From assembly GCF_013177735.1 (NCBI RefSeq), contig NZ_WOEZ01000185.1:1-64000 (forward strand): a stretch of 64,000 nucleotides of DNA, written 5' to 3'. A program made the position numbers and the translations under genes. Numbering within the stretch: the first letter of the stretch is position 1; the number at the start of each line of letters is the position of its first letter. The stretch is from Paraburkholderia elongata (lineage in GTDB: Bacteria > Pseudomonadota > Gammaproteobacteria > Burkholderiales > Burkholderiaceae). The notes under the pieces were generated by a model. That model saw only the letters and a program-made list of their open reading frames with translations. It was not told the origin of the DNA and made no database searches. This document shows, piece by piece, positions 32,994-41,004 of the stretch.

Positions 32994-33887
32994 TTGGCTC
33001 GTATCGTCCTGAAGATCGACGTCGACACGCTGCGCGGCACCCGCGAAGGCGTGCCGAATCTCGCGCGTATCTTCGACCGCTTCAAGGCGCGCGCCACTTT
33101 CCTCTTCAGCCTCGGGCCCGACCACACCGGTTGGGCAATGCGCCGCGTGTTGCGGCCGGGGTTTCTGAAGAAGGTGTCGCGCACGTCGGTGGTCGAACAT
33201 TACGGCATCAAGCAATTGATGTACGGGGTGCTGCTGCCGGGGCCGGACATCGGCATGAAAACCGCGTCCGAAATGCGCGCGATTCATGAAGCCGGTTTCG
33301 AATGCGGCATTCACACGTGGGACCACGTTTACTGGCAGGACAACGTGCGTTCGCAAGACCGCGAGTGGACCGAGAAGCAGATGCAGAAGAGCTTCAACCG
33401 CTTCGTCGCGATCTTCGGCACGCCGCCCGTCACGCACGGTGCGGCGGGCTGGCAGATGAACGGTCATGCGTTCGAGCAAATCGACGCGTGGGGCATGCGC
33501 TACGCGTCCGACGGGCGCGGCCACTCGCCGTATCTGCCGGTAGTCGGCGGCAGGCAGTTGTCGCACGTGCAGATGCCCACCACGCTGCCCACGCTCGACG
33601 AAGTGCTCGGCGTGGATGGTGTCGACGAGCACAACGTCGCCGCATGGATGTTGAAGCACACCGAACACAATCCGCACGATCAGGTGTTCACGCTGCACGC
33701 GGAACTCGAAGGACAAAAGCTCGCGCCGATTTTCGGACAGCTGCTGGAGGGCTGGCGCGCGCAAGGCCACACCTTCGCGACCATGGGTGATTACTACGCC
33801 ACGCTAGACCGAAGCACGCTGCCATCGTACCCTGTTACGTGGGGCGAAATTCCAGGCCGCTCCGGCGAGTTGATTGTCCAGCCCTGA
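32994..33887 (+). CDS. arnD: 4-deoxy-4-formamido-Ara-phosphoundecaprenol deformylase ArnD
   Basis: The 297-residue polysaccharide deacetylase-fold enzyme removes the formyl group at the cytoplasmic face, making the step irreversible. LKIDVDTLRGTREGVPN carries the catalytic aspartate and metal aspartate; IHTWDHVYWQD holds metal histidines. The start is a TTG at 32994 with AAGG upstream, 10 bp after the preceding gene. Last gene of the arn cluster. Confidence 0.93.
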   Translation: MARIVLKIDVDTLRGTREGVPNLARIFDRFKARATFLFSLGPDHTGWAMRRVLRPGFLKKVSRTSVVEHYGIKQLMYGVLLPGPDIGMKTASEMRAIHEAGFECGIHTWDHVYWQDNVRSQDREWTEKQMQKSFNRFVAIFGTPPVTHGAAGWQMNGHAFEQIDAWGMRYASDGRGHSPYLPVVGGRQLSHVQMPTTLPTLDEVLGVDGVDEHNVAAWMLKHTEHNPHDQVFTLHAELEGQKLAPIFGQLLEGWRAQGHTFATMGDYYATLDRSTLPSYPVTWGEIPGRSGELIVQP

Positions 33888-34035
33888 CTGGCCAAGCCAC
33901 AGCCGGCCGTGACGGCCCGACCGCCGCGCGAGCGACCATCACGCGCCAGTCGCCCTCCCCAGAAGCCTCGATGCCAGGCTGACGCCGCAGCAAGTGCAAG
34001 TACTGCGACGTCGGCCACAACAACCGGAGAACCTC

Positions 34036-34497
34036 GTGCCCATCGCAGTCGACCAACCCGTCCCCGACTTTACCGCCCCCGCTACCGGTGGCGAGATCAC
34101 GCTGTCCAAGCTGCGGGGCAAGAAGATGGTGCTGTATTTCTATCCGAAGGACAACACGCCGGGCTGCACGACCGAAGGTCTTCAATTCCGCGATCTGTAT
34201 CCGAAGTTCAAAAAGGCCGGCGCGGAAATTCTTGGCGTGTCGCGCGACAGCCTGCGCTCCCATGACAATTTCAAGGCAAAGCTCGAACTGCCGTTTCCGT
34301 TGATCTCGGACCCCGAAGAAACCTTGTGTACGCTCTTCGGCGTCATGAAATTGAAGAAAATGTATGGCAAAGAAGTACGTGGGATCGAACGCTCCACGTT
34401 CCTGATCGACGCCGAAGGCGTGCTGCGCCAGGAGTGGCGCGGCGTGAAAGTGCCAGGGCACGTCGACGACATTCTGGAGGCTGTACAAGCGCTTTGA
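34036..34497 (+). CDS. bcp: Thioredoxin-dependent peroxiredoxin BCP
   Basis: The 153-residue thiol peroxidase has the peroxidatic Cys44 in TPGCTTEG (preceded by LYFYPKDN), the PxxxT/SxxC region of PrxQ proteins; the resolving cysteine six residues later is replaced, so it is a 1-Cys-like or atypical variant. A second Cys lies in EETLCTLFG. The GTG at 34036 is preceded by CGGAG; the upstream 14 codons are excluded. Confidence 0.92.
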   Translation: MPIAVDQPVPDFTAPATGGEITLSKLRGKKMVLYFYPKDNTPGCTTEGLQFRDLYPKFKKAGAEILGVSRDSLRSHDNFKAKLELPFPLISDPEETLCTLFGVMKLKKMYGKEVRGIERSTFLIDAEGVLRQEWRGVKVPGHVDDILEAVQAL

Positions 34498-34510
34498 GGC
34501 GCGTTATATT
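34482..34510 (+). promoter_or_regulatory. Predicted sigma-70 promoter at the end of bcp
   Basis: TGTACA (34482-34487) and TATATT (34505-34510) with a 17-bp spacer. The -35 lies within the last codons of bcp. Start expected near 34517. Confidence 0.6.
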
Positions 34511-34516
34511 GGGTTC

Positions 34517-34658
34517 CAATGAGTGCCTGTCCACCCCACACTTTTCGCAGCTGCGCCGGACTTGACGGCCGTTTTGTCGGTTCCGTCGAAGTCGTGAGGC
34601 GCAACGCGATTACCGAAGGCGAGCCGCTTGCCCCGTACGCCGGGGCGGCGGCTTTTTT
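34517..34658 (+). ncRNA. Candidate structured small RNA or terminated leader of the phoH gene
   Basis: A stretch of about 142 nt begins at a good promoter and ends at an intrinsic terminator (GCCGC-TT-GCCCC, 34623-34633, against GGGGC-G-GCGGC, 34642-34652, then T6). Inside it, TGCGCC (34552-34557) pairs with GGCGCA (34598-34603), and ACTTGACGG (34560-34568) with CCGTCGAAGT (34583-34592) with one bulge. No convincing open frame. I do not recognise a known riboswitch or 6S RNA in it. It may be a free sRNA, or a leader that attenuates the PIN-PhoH gene 185 bp downstream. Confidence 0.5.
34623..34658 (+). terminator. Intrinsic terminator between bcp and the phoH gene
   Basis: A bulged stem of ten GC pairs (GCCGC/GCGGC and GCCCC/GGGGC) followed by six T at 34653-34658. 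Confidence 0.82.
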
Positions 34659-34843
34659 AATTGCGCGCGGCCGTTCGTTCACTCGGCCACGCGCTTCCGT
34701 TAAGGAGCCGATCGAAGACCAGGCGAACCGGCATCTCTAGACCGAATGCGCGCCTCCGGGCGCAAACTGCGTGCACACCCACTGGCACCGGCAGAATGCG
34801 ACAGGCGGCGCACGAAATGTGCCCGATTAATTCGAGGGAAACC

Positions 34844-36718
34844 ATGCCTTTGCCTACCCCCCCCAGCAAGCTCGGCAATCTCCTGCCGCCGGACGAATAC
34901 AAGGCCAAAGCCGCCACGCCGGCGCGCTCCGCCGCGAAGAAACAGGCAGTTGACGGGGAATCCGCAGAGTCGGCCGATTACGGCCGCGCGAACGTCGCCA
35001 CGCCAATGGCGCACGCCGCCAATGCCGCAACCACTTTGCGGCCCGTGCCGGCATCGCCGGCTTCCTCTATTGCGCCTGCATCCGCTGAGCAAGCCGCACC
35101 GGCGCGCAGCAACCGCAAATCGAAGCAGACCGCAGCATTGCTGCAACCGGTTCCCGCTGCCCGTCCGCAAGCCGAGCCGGCGACTCAACCCACACCCGCT
35201 GCTAAATCGCAGCCGGTCGTCGCGCGCGCGCCAAGCGCGAAAGACCCGGCCGCAACCACGCCCGCAGCCGTGGCACCCAGCCGTGGCACCAGCAAGAAGC
35301 GCGGCACGTCCAGCGGCCCGCTCGAAGTCCAGAAGCTTTTCGTGCTCGACACGAACGTGCTGATGCACGATCCAAGCTGCCTGTTCCGTTTCGAGGAACA
35401 CGACGTCTATCTGCCGATGATGACGTTGGAAGAACTCGACAACCATAAGAAGGGCATGTCGGAAGTCGCGCGTAACGCTCGCCAGGTGAGCCGCACGCTG
35501 GACGCGTTGGTGGCGAACGCCGGCAACATGTCGGACGGCATTTCGCTTGCACGCCTCGGCAGCCGTGAGGCGTCCGGGCGCCTGTACTTCCAGACCAAGC
35601 TCACCGCCATCGAGCCGGTCGAAGGCCTGCCGGAAGGCAAGGCCGACAATCAGATTCTCGGCGTGGTGCGCGCATTGCAGCGCGACCGGATGGATCGCCA
35701 GGTCGTGCTGGTGTCGAAAGACATCAATATGCGCATCAAGGCGCATGCGCTCGGTCTGCCCGCGGAAGATTACTTCAACGACCAGGTGCTCGAAGACAGC
35801 GATCTGCTGTACTCGGGCATCCGCGCGCTGCCGCAGGATTTCTGGACCAAGCACGCGAAGGGCATGGAGAGCTGGCAGGACACCAAAACCGGCACCACGT
35901 ATTACCGCGTGACGGGTCCGCTGTGCGCCTCGATGCTGGTGAACGAGTTCGTCTATCTGGAGCCGCAGAACGGCGAGCCGGCGTTTCACGCGCTGGTGCG
36001 CGAGCTGAACGGCAAGACGGCGTTGCTGCAAACCTTGCGCGACTACGGCCACCACAAGAACAACGTGTGGGGCATCACGGCGCGCAATCGCGAGCAGAAC
36101 TTCGCGCTAAACCTGTTGATGAATCCGGAGATTGACTTCGTCACGCTGCTGGGTCAGGCCGGTACCGGCAAGACGCTAGTCGCGCTCGCGGCGGGCTTGG
36201 CCCAGGTGCTCGACGACAAGCGCTACAACGAGATCATTGTGACGCGCGCAACAGTGCCGGTCGGTGAAGACATCGGCTTCCTGCCGGGTACGGAAGAGGA
36301 AAAAATGCAGCCGTGGATGGGTGCATTCGACGACAACCTCGAAGTCCTGCAGAAAACCGACGACGCCGCCGGCGAATGGGGTCGCGCCGCGACGCAGGAA
36401 CTGATCCGCTCGCGCCTGAAGGTCAAGAGCATGAACTTCATGCGCGGCCGCACGTTCGTAGACAAGTATCTGATCATCGACGAGGCGCAAAATCTGACGC
36501 CGAAGCAGATGAAGACGCTGGTCACGCGCGCCGGTCCGGGTACGAAGATCATCTGCCTGGGCAACATCGCGCAGATCGATACGCCTTACCTGACGGAAGG
36601 CAGCTCGGGTCTGACGTACGTGGTCGACCGCTTCAAGGGCTGGGCGCACAGCGGGCACGTGACGCTGGCGCGCGGCGAGCGTTCGCGCCTCGCGGATTAC
36701 GCATCGGAAATTCTTTAA
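34844..36718 (+). CDS. PIN-PhoH fusion protein (ribonuclease/ATPase, YlaK-like)
   Basis: 624 residues. Residues 1-160 are low complexity (Ala, Pro, Gln, Lys). A PIN nuclease domain (about 164-300) begins LFVLDTNVLMHDP with D169 as first metal ligand. The PhoH ATPase follows, Walker A GQAGTGKT near 436-443 and Walker B LIIDEAQNL near 541. PhoH2-type fusions of this order act as sequence-specific RNA helicase-ribonucleases in other bacteria. The ATG at 34844 follows GAGGGA; the upstream in-frame codons are excluded. Confidence 0.92.
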   Translation: MPLPTPPSKLGNLLPPDEYKAKAATPARSAAKKQAVDGESAESADYGRANVATPMAHAANAATTLRPVPASPASSIAPASAEQAAPARSNRKSKQTAALLQPVPAARPQAEPATQPTPAAKSQPVVARAPSAKDPAATTPAAVAPSRGTSKKRGTSSGPLEVQKLFVLDTNVLMHDPSCLFRFEEHDVYLPMMTLEELDNHKKGMSEVARNARQVSRTLDALVANAGNMSDGISLARLGSREASGRLYFQTKLTAIEPVEGLPEGKADNQILGVVRALQRDRMDRQVVLVSKDINMRIKAHALGLPAEDYFNDQVLEDSDLLYSGIRALPQDFWTKHAKGMESWQDTKTGTTYYRVTGPLCASMLVNEFVYLEPQNGEPAFHALVRELNGKTALLQTLRDYGHHKNNVWGITARNREQNFALNLLMNPEIDFVTLLGQAGTGKTLVALAAGLAQVLDDKRYNEIIVTRATVPVGEDIGFLPGTEEEKMQPWMGAFDDNLEVLQKTDDAAGEWGRAATQELIRSRLKVKSMNFMRGRTFVDKYLIIDEAQNLTPKQMKTLVTRAGPGTKIICLGNIAQIDTPYLTEGSSGLTYVVDRFKGWAHSGHVTLARGERSRLADYASEIL

Positions 36719-36745
36719 GTTTCAACGCTTTAGTTTTGCCACGAA

Positions 36746-36779
36746 GCCGCGTCTGGATCACTCCGGACGCGGCTTTTTC
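36746..36779 (+). terminator. Intrinsic terminator of the PIN-PhoH gene
   Basis: AGCCGCGTC (36746-36754) pairs with GACGCGGCT (36767-36775), with further GGA/TCC pairs in the loop, then T5. Confidence 0.9.
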
Positions 36780-36844
36780 ATTGGCCGCGCGTTCCGTTCC
36801 AGCCACACTTAGCGCGCAAACTTCAAGTAAGTTATCAAGAATTC

Positions 36845-36874
36845 TTGCCTGAGCCAGGTTCGGCGGGCTACCAT
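36845..36874 (+). promoter_or_regulatory. Predicted promoter of the NlpC/P60 gene
   Basis: TTGCCT (36845-36850), 18 bp, TACCAT (36869-36874), each 4 of 6 to consensus, about 45 nt before the ATG. Confidence 0.45.
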
Positions 36875-36923
36875 CCCGAAATCGTCCGCCATTAAACGAG
36901 CGTTTACCGCTCACTTCGTCTTC

Positions 36924-38165
36924 ATGCGCCGACTCGCCTTCTCGCTGCTGACCGTTTTGCTGCTCGCCGCTTGCGCCGGCGCGCCGCAAACGACGTCGCG
37001 CGAGCCGGGTTCATCGGTCGTGGTCACGAACGGCGCTTATCATGCGCCGCCGCCGGGCTTCCCGAATTTCGTCGACCACAGCATCGGCCGTGAGGAAATC
37101 TCCATCCAGGCGATGAGTCTGGTCGGCGTTCCATACCGCTGGGGTGGTAATACGCCCGATAGCGGCTTCGATTGCAGCGGATTAGTTCGCTACGTGGTAT
37201 CACGCGCCGCTTCCGTGAATCTGCCGCGCACTACTGCGGATATGAGTGGCCGCGGCGAAACCATCGAACCGGATGAGATCGCACCGGGCGATCTGATTTT
37301 CTTCAACACCACCGGGCGTGCGCATTCGCACGTCGGCATTTATGTGGGCAAGCTGCGCTTTGTCAACGCGCCGTCGACGGGCGGCACCGTGCGGCTCGAT
37401 TATTTGACCAATCCTTATTGGGCCAAGCGCTTCGACGGCATTCGTCGCGTCGCCGCGCCGGCTGCGACGCCGGCGCCGTTCGATACACCGAACTATCAAG
37501 CTGCGGCGCCGCAACCCGAACGCGTTGCACCGGTGGCTCAGACAGCGCCGGGTTATGCGGGCGCCGCGGTGGCGTCGCAAACTTCGGGCTATGCGGCGAA
37601 CTCTGCGGCGACGCGGCCTTCGGGTTATGCGGCAGTCCCTGTCGCGTCGCAAGCTTCGGGCTATGCCGCGAACCCGGTGGCTCCGCAACAAGCGGCTCGT
37701 GTCGCGGCGACCATTCGTGCGCCGCTGACTGCGAGCGGCCAGCCTACGGTAGCCACGGCTGCGGCGCCGGCGCCACAAGCTGATCCGTTCGAACCGCCGC
37801 CGCCCGGCATGAGCGCCGCGCAGATGCAGGCGCGCGCGGCGGGCGCTGTGTCTCCGCCTTTGCCAGCCACTCAAGCGAGTGCGTACGACGCCGCCGTGGG
37901 CGCTACGAATCAGCAGACGGCGGCTGCGCGCGCTGAGTCGCCAACGGCTGCCGCCCGCACGCCGGATCCGATCGACGCCGCTGCCGATTCATTCGAGCCG
38001 CCCCCACCCGCTTCAGTCGCCGCGCGCCAGGCCCAGCAGGCTCAGCAAGCCGATGGGAACGCAGGCGTGCAGATCATGCGTGCCTCGACGGCGTCGCGTG
38101 GCATCCCTGCCCCCACGCAAACCACCGACGACCCGATCGCACGCTTCGCCAACGGCAATTTCTAA
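36924..38165 (+). CDS. NlpC/P60-family peptidoglycan hydrolase, lipoprotein with a repetitive tail
   Basis: 413 residues. Lipoprotein signal (lipobox LLAAC, Cys17), then an NlpC/P60 domain (about 56-167) with catalytic C84 in FDCSGLV and H136 in SHVGIYVG, cleaving peptide stems of peptidoglycan. From 168 on the chain is Ala/Pro/Gln-rich and contains degenerate repeats around SGYAANSAA, SGYAAVPVA and SGYAANPVA, plus two copies of FEPPPP. The tail is unlike the short enteric Spr/MepS and may span or bind the wall. Confidence 0.9.
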   Translation: MRRLAFSLLTVLLLAACAGAPQTTSREPGSSVVVTNGAYHAPPPGFPNFVDHSIGREEISIQAMSLVGVPYRWGGNTPDSGFDCSGLVRYVVSRAASVNLPRTTADMSGRGETIEPDEIAPGDLIFFNTTGRAHSHVGIYVGKLRFVNAPSTGGTVRLDYLTNPYWAKRFDGIRRVAAPAATPAPFDTPNYQAAAPQPERVAPVAQTAPGYAGAAVASQTSGYAANSAATRPSGYAAVPVASQASGYAANPVAPQQAARVAATIRAPLTASGQPTVATAAAPAPQADPFEPPPPGMSAAQMQARAAGAVSPPLPATQASAYDAAVGATNQQTAAARAESPTAAARTPDPIDAAADSFEPPPPASVAARQAQQAQQADGNAGVQIMRASTASRGIPAPTQTTDDPIARFANGNF

Positions 38166-38173
38166 CGGCGCGG

Positions 38174-38194
38174 GCCGTAGCCGTAGCCGTAGCC
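38174..38194 (+). repeat. Short tandem GCCGTA repeat
   Basis: Three and a half copies of the 6-bp unit GCCGTA lie just after the NlpC gene, followed by two copies of GGCTCGT. Simple slippage repeat, non-coding. Confidence 0.7.
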
Positions 38195-38339
38195 AGTGGC
38201 CATGGCTCGTGGCTCGTGGCCCTGCCGCCCAAGATTAGTCGCGCGGTGGCGCCGCACTCCGCACCGCGAGCCAGTCCATCCCCGCAGCGCTGCCGATCTG
38301 CTATCGTCATCGATATTCTTCCGACAGCGGGTGGTGATG

Positions 38340-39146
38340 ATGGATCTCGGGCTGAATGACAAGGTGGTGTTGATCACGGGCGGCAGCAAAGGGATCGGGT
38401 TCGCCTGCGCACGGGCGTTCGCCCTCGAGGGTGCGAAGGTGGCGATCGTTTCGCGCGACCCTGCCAATCTCGCGCGCGCTTACGAACAGTTAAAGCAGGA
38501 AGGCCTGCACGTGCATCGGACCCGCGCCGACCTGCACGAACCGCACAGTGCAGCGGACATCGTCGAGGAAGTCACCACCGCGGTCGGCCCGATCGACGTG
38601 CTGATCAACAGCGCCGGCGCAGCCCGCCGCTATGACCCGGAAACGCTGGACGCCGATGCGTTCCGCGCGACCATGGAAGCAAAGTATTTCCCCTACATCT
38701 ACCCGCAGCAGGAAGTGCTGCGGCGCATGGCCGATCGCGTGAAGGCCGGTGACGGCGCCGCGCCCGGTACGATCGTCAACATCATCGGCATGGGCGGCAA
38801 GATCGCGAGCGATATCCATATCGCCGGTGGCGCCGCGAATGCCGCGCTGATGCTCGCCACCGTCGGCCTCGCCCACTACTACGCGCGCTACGGCATCCGC
38901 ATCAACGCGATCAATCCGGGTTCGACACTGACCGAGCGCGTCGAGGAAGCGGTCAAACTGGAAGCGTCGCAGCAAGGCATCGAAAGCGCGGACGCGTTGG
39001 CGCGCGGGCAGGCCAAAGTGCCGCTCGGACGCTATGCAAAACCGGAGGAAATCGCTGACGTCGCGCTGTTTCTGGCGAGCCGCCGCGCGAGCTATGTGAC
39101 GGGCGCAATCGTCCCAATGGATGGCGGTAGCACGCCGCTGATCTGA
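38340..39146 (+). CDS. Short-chain dehydrogenase/reductase
   Basis: 268 residues. The NAD(P) site TGGSKGIGFA near residues 14-23, NSAG (90s), and a C-terminal GGSTPL end are classic SDR features, but the catalytic tyrosine of YxxxK appears replaced: the usual position reads GGAANAALML after GGKIASDIHI. That suggests an atypical or non-catalytic SDR. ATG at 38340 gives MDLGLNDKVV; an ATG one codon earlier is equally possible. Confidence 0.85.
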   Translation: MDLGLNDKVVLITGGSKGIGFACARAFALEGAKVAIVSRDPANLARAYEQLKQEGLHVHRTRADLHEPHSAADIVEEVTTAVGPIDVLINSAGAARRYDPETLDADAFRATMEAKYFPYIYPQQEVLRRMADRVKAGDGAAPGTIVNIIGMGGKIASDIHIAGGAANAALMLATVGLAHYYARYGIRINAINPGSTLTERVEEAVKLEASQQGIESADALARGQAKVPLGRYAKPEEIADVALFLASRRASYVTGAIVPMDGGSTPLI

Positions 39147-39227
39147 GCGGCGCGCTTTATTGACAGCTTTAGCTGCTTTACAGCGCGGACAGCCTGCCGG
39201 TTTGACAGCCTCGCCGTCCGCGCGCGC

Positions 39228-40238
39228 TTACAGGAAGCGGTGGCCGAGCCACCAGGCAGCCGCGGAGAGCGCCGCGGAGGCCGGAATCGTAAGAACCCAC
39301 GCCCAGACGATGTTGCCGGCCACGCCCCAGCGCACCGCGCTCAACTTCTGCGTCGCGCCGACGCCGACGATCGCGCCGGTGATCGTATGCGTAGTGGACA
39401 CTGGAATCCCCATCCACGACGCCGTAAATAGCGTGATCGCACCGCCTGCCTCCGCGCAGAAGCCACCAACCGGCTTCAGCTTGGTGATCTTCTGGCCCAT
39501 CGTGCGGACGATCCGCCAGCCGCCGAACAACGTGCCGATACCCATCGACAGATAGCAGCCGCCGATCACCCACAGCGGCGGCGCGTCCGCGATGGAAGAC
39601 GCATAGCCGGTTGCGATCAGCAACATCCAGATAATGCCGATGGTTTTCTGCGCGTCATTGCCGCCATGGCCGAGGCTGTAGAGTCCCGCAGAGATCAGCT
39701 GCAAGCGCCGGAAGCGCCGGTCGACCTTACTGGGCGGGGTACGAAAGTAGATCCACGACACCGCCAGCATGAAGAACGAGCCGAGCACGAAACCGAGCAG
39801 CGGCGAGATGAAAATGAAGGCCACCGTCTTCATCAATCCGTCCATATTGAGCGAACCCCAGCCCGACTTGGCCAGCGCCGCGCCCACCAGTCCGCCGATC
39901 AGCGCATGCGACGAGCTGGACGGAATACCGTAATGCCACGTGATGATGTTCCAGCCGATCGCCCCGACCAGCGCGCCGAAAATGACGTAGTGGTCGACGA
40001 TATGCGGATCGATCGTGCCTTTGCCGACCGTCTGCGCCACTTTCAAGTGGAACACGAAATACGCGATAACGTTGAACGCAGCCGCGAAGGCCACGGCCTG
40101 CTGCGGCTTCAGCACGCCGGTCGACACGACCGTGGCGATCGAATTCGCGGCGTCGTGGAAGCCGTTCATGAAGTCAAAAATCAGGGCGACGGCGACCAGG
40201 CCGGCGACGACCCAGATAGCAAGTTGTATCGATTGCAT
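39228..40238 (-). CDS. Inorganic phosphate transporter, Pit family
   Basis: The 336-residue inner-membrane metal phosphate:H+ symporter carries both PiT signatures, FMNGFHDAANSIATVV near the N-terminus and STTHTITGAIVGVG near the C-terminus, with about ten hydrophobic helices. Its ATG overlaps the stop of the DUF47 gene by one base (TAATG), so the pair is translationally coupled. Confidence 0.94.
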   Translation of the reverse strand: MQSIQLAIWVVAGLVAVALIFDFMNGFHDAANSIATVVSTGVLKPQQAVAFAAAFNVIAYFVFHLKVAQTVGKGTIDPHIVDHYVIFGALVGAIGWNIITWHYGIPSSSSHALIGGLVGAALAKSGWGSLNMDGLMKTVAFIFISPLLGFVLGSFFMLAVSWIYFRTPPSKVDRRFRRLQLISAGLYSLGHGGNDAQKTIGIIWMLLIATGYASSIADAPPLWVIGGCYLSMGIGTLFGGWRIVRTMGQKITKLKPVGGFCAEAGGAITLFTASWMGIPVSTTHTITGAIVGVGATQKLSAVRWGVAGNIVWAWVLTIPASAALSAAAWWLGHRFL

Positions 40239-40864
40239 TATGCGTTTTCCAGCACGATGCCTTCGATGATGTTCGCCACGTCCTCACACTTGTCGGTGAT
40301 CGTTTCGAGCAGTTCGTAAATTGCCTTCAGCTTGATCAGCGTCTTGACGTTGTCTTCTTCGCGGAAAAGTTTCGACATGGCCGAGCGCAGCACGCGGTCG
40401 GCTTCCGATTCCAGACGGTCGATTTCCTCGCACGCCTTCAGGATCTGGCTCGCCTGCTTCATGTCCGACAGCAGACTGACGGCGAACTGCACGCGCTCGG
40501 AAGTGGCTGTGCAAATGTGCGCCAGCTGGCTCGCTTCGGAGGTCACCGCCTGCACGTCGTACAGCGAGATAGCGGTGGCGACGTCCTCCATCAGATCGAG
40601 GATGTCGTCCATCGTGGTGATCAGCTTGTGGATCTCGTCGCGGTCGAGCGGCGTGATGAAGGTCTTGTGCAGCAGGTCGATGGCTTCGTGCGTAAGCTTG
40701 TCGGCGGCCTTTTCGGCCTTTTGCACGTTTTGCTTGTGGGTCTCGGCGTCCTGCAGATTATCGATCAGCAGCTCGAGTTCACGACTTGCCGAGACGATGC
40801 ACGTTGCGTGCGCATTGAATATTTCAAAGAACTTGCCCTCGGTGGGCATGAAACGACCGAACAT
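40238..40864 (-). CDS. DUF47/PhoU-like partner of the Pit transporter
   Basis: A 208-residue all-helical cytoplasmic protein of the DUF47 (TIGR00153) family, related to PhoU. ExxxD patterns such as DEIHKLITTMDDILDLMEDV would bind metal clusters. DUF47 genes sit next to pit in many bacteria and modulate phosphate uptake through it. It is the first gene of the pair. Confidence 0.92.
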   Translation of the reverse strand: MFGRFMPTEGKFFEIFNAHATCIVSASRELELLIDNLQDAETHKQNVQKAEKAADKLTHEAIDLLHKTFITPLDRDEIHKLITTMDDILDLMEDVATAISLYDVQAVTSEASQLAHICTATSERVQFAVSLLSDMKQASQILKACEEIDRLESEADRVLRSAMSKLFREEDNVKTLIKLKAIYELLETITDKCEDVANIIEGIVLENA

Positions 40865-41004
40865 TGGGATCCCGGAAATTGGTCACATTATGGCTGACAT
40901 AAAACCGCCACATTGTACCGTTCCAAGATCGATGTCGCACTTTTGAAAGCGTCGTTACAACGGTCCCAGCAGTTATCTCAGCGGTTATCTCCGCAGCTGT
41001 GTCT

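Noticed and set aside
34790..34812. TGGCAC with a downstream GC as a sigma-54 promoter before the PIN-PhoH gene
   Set aside because: The GC pair is two bases too far from the -24 element and the TTGC box is missing.
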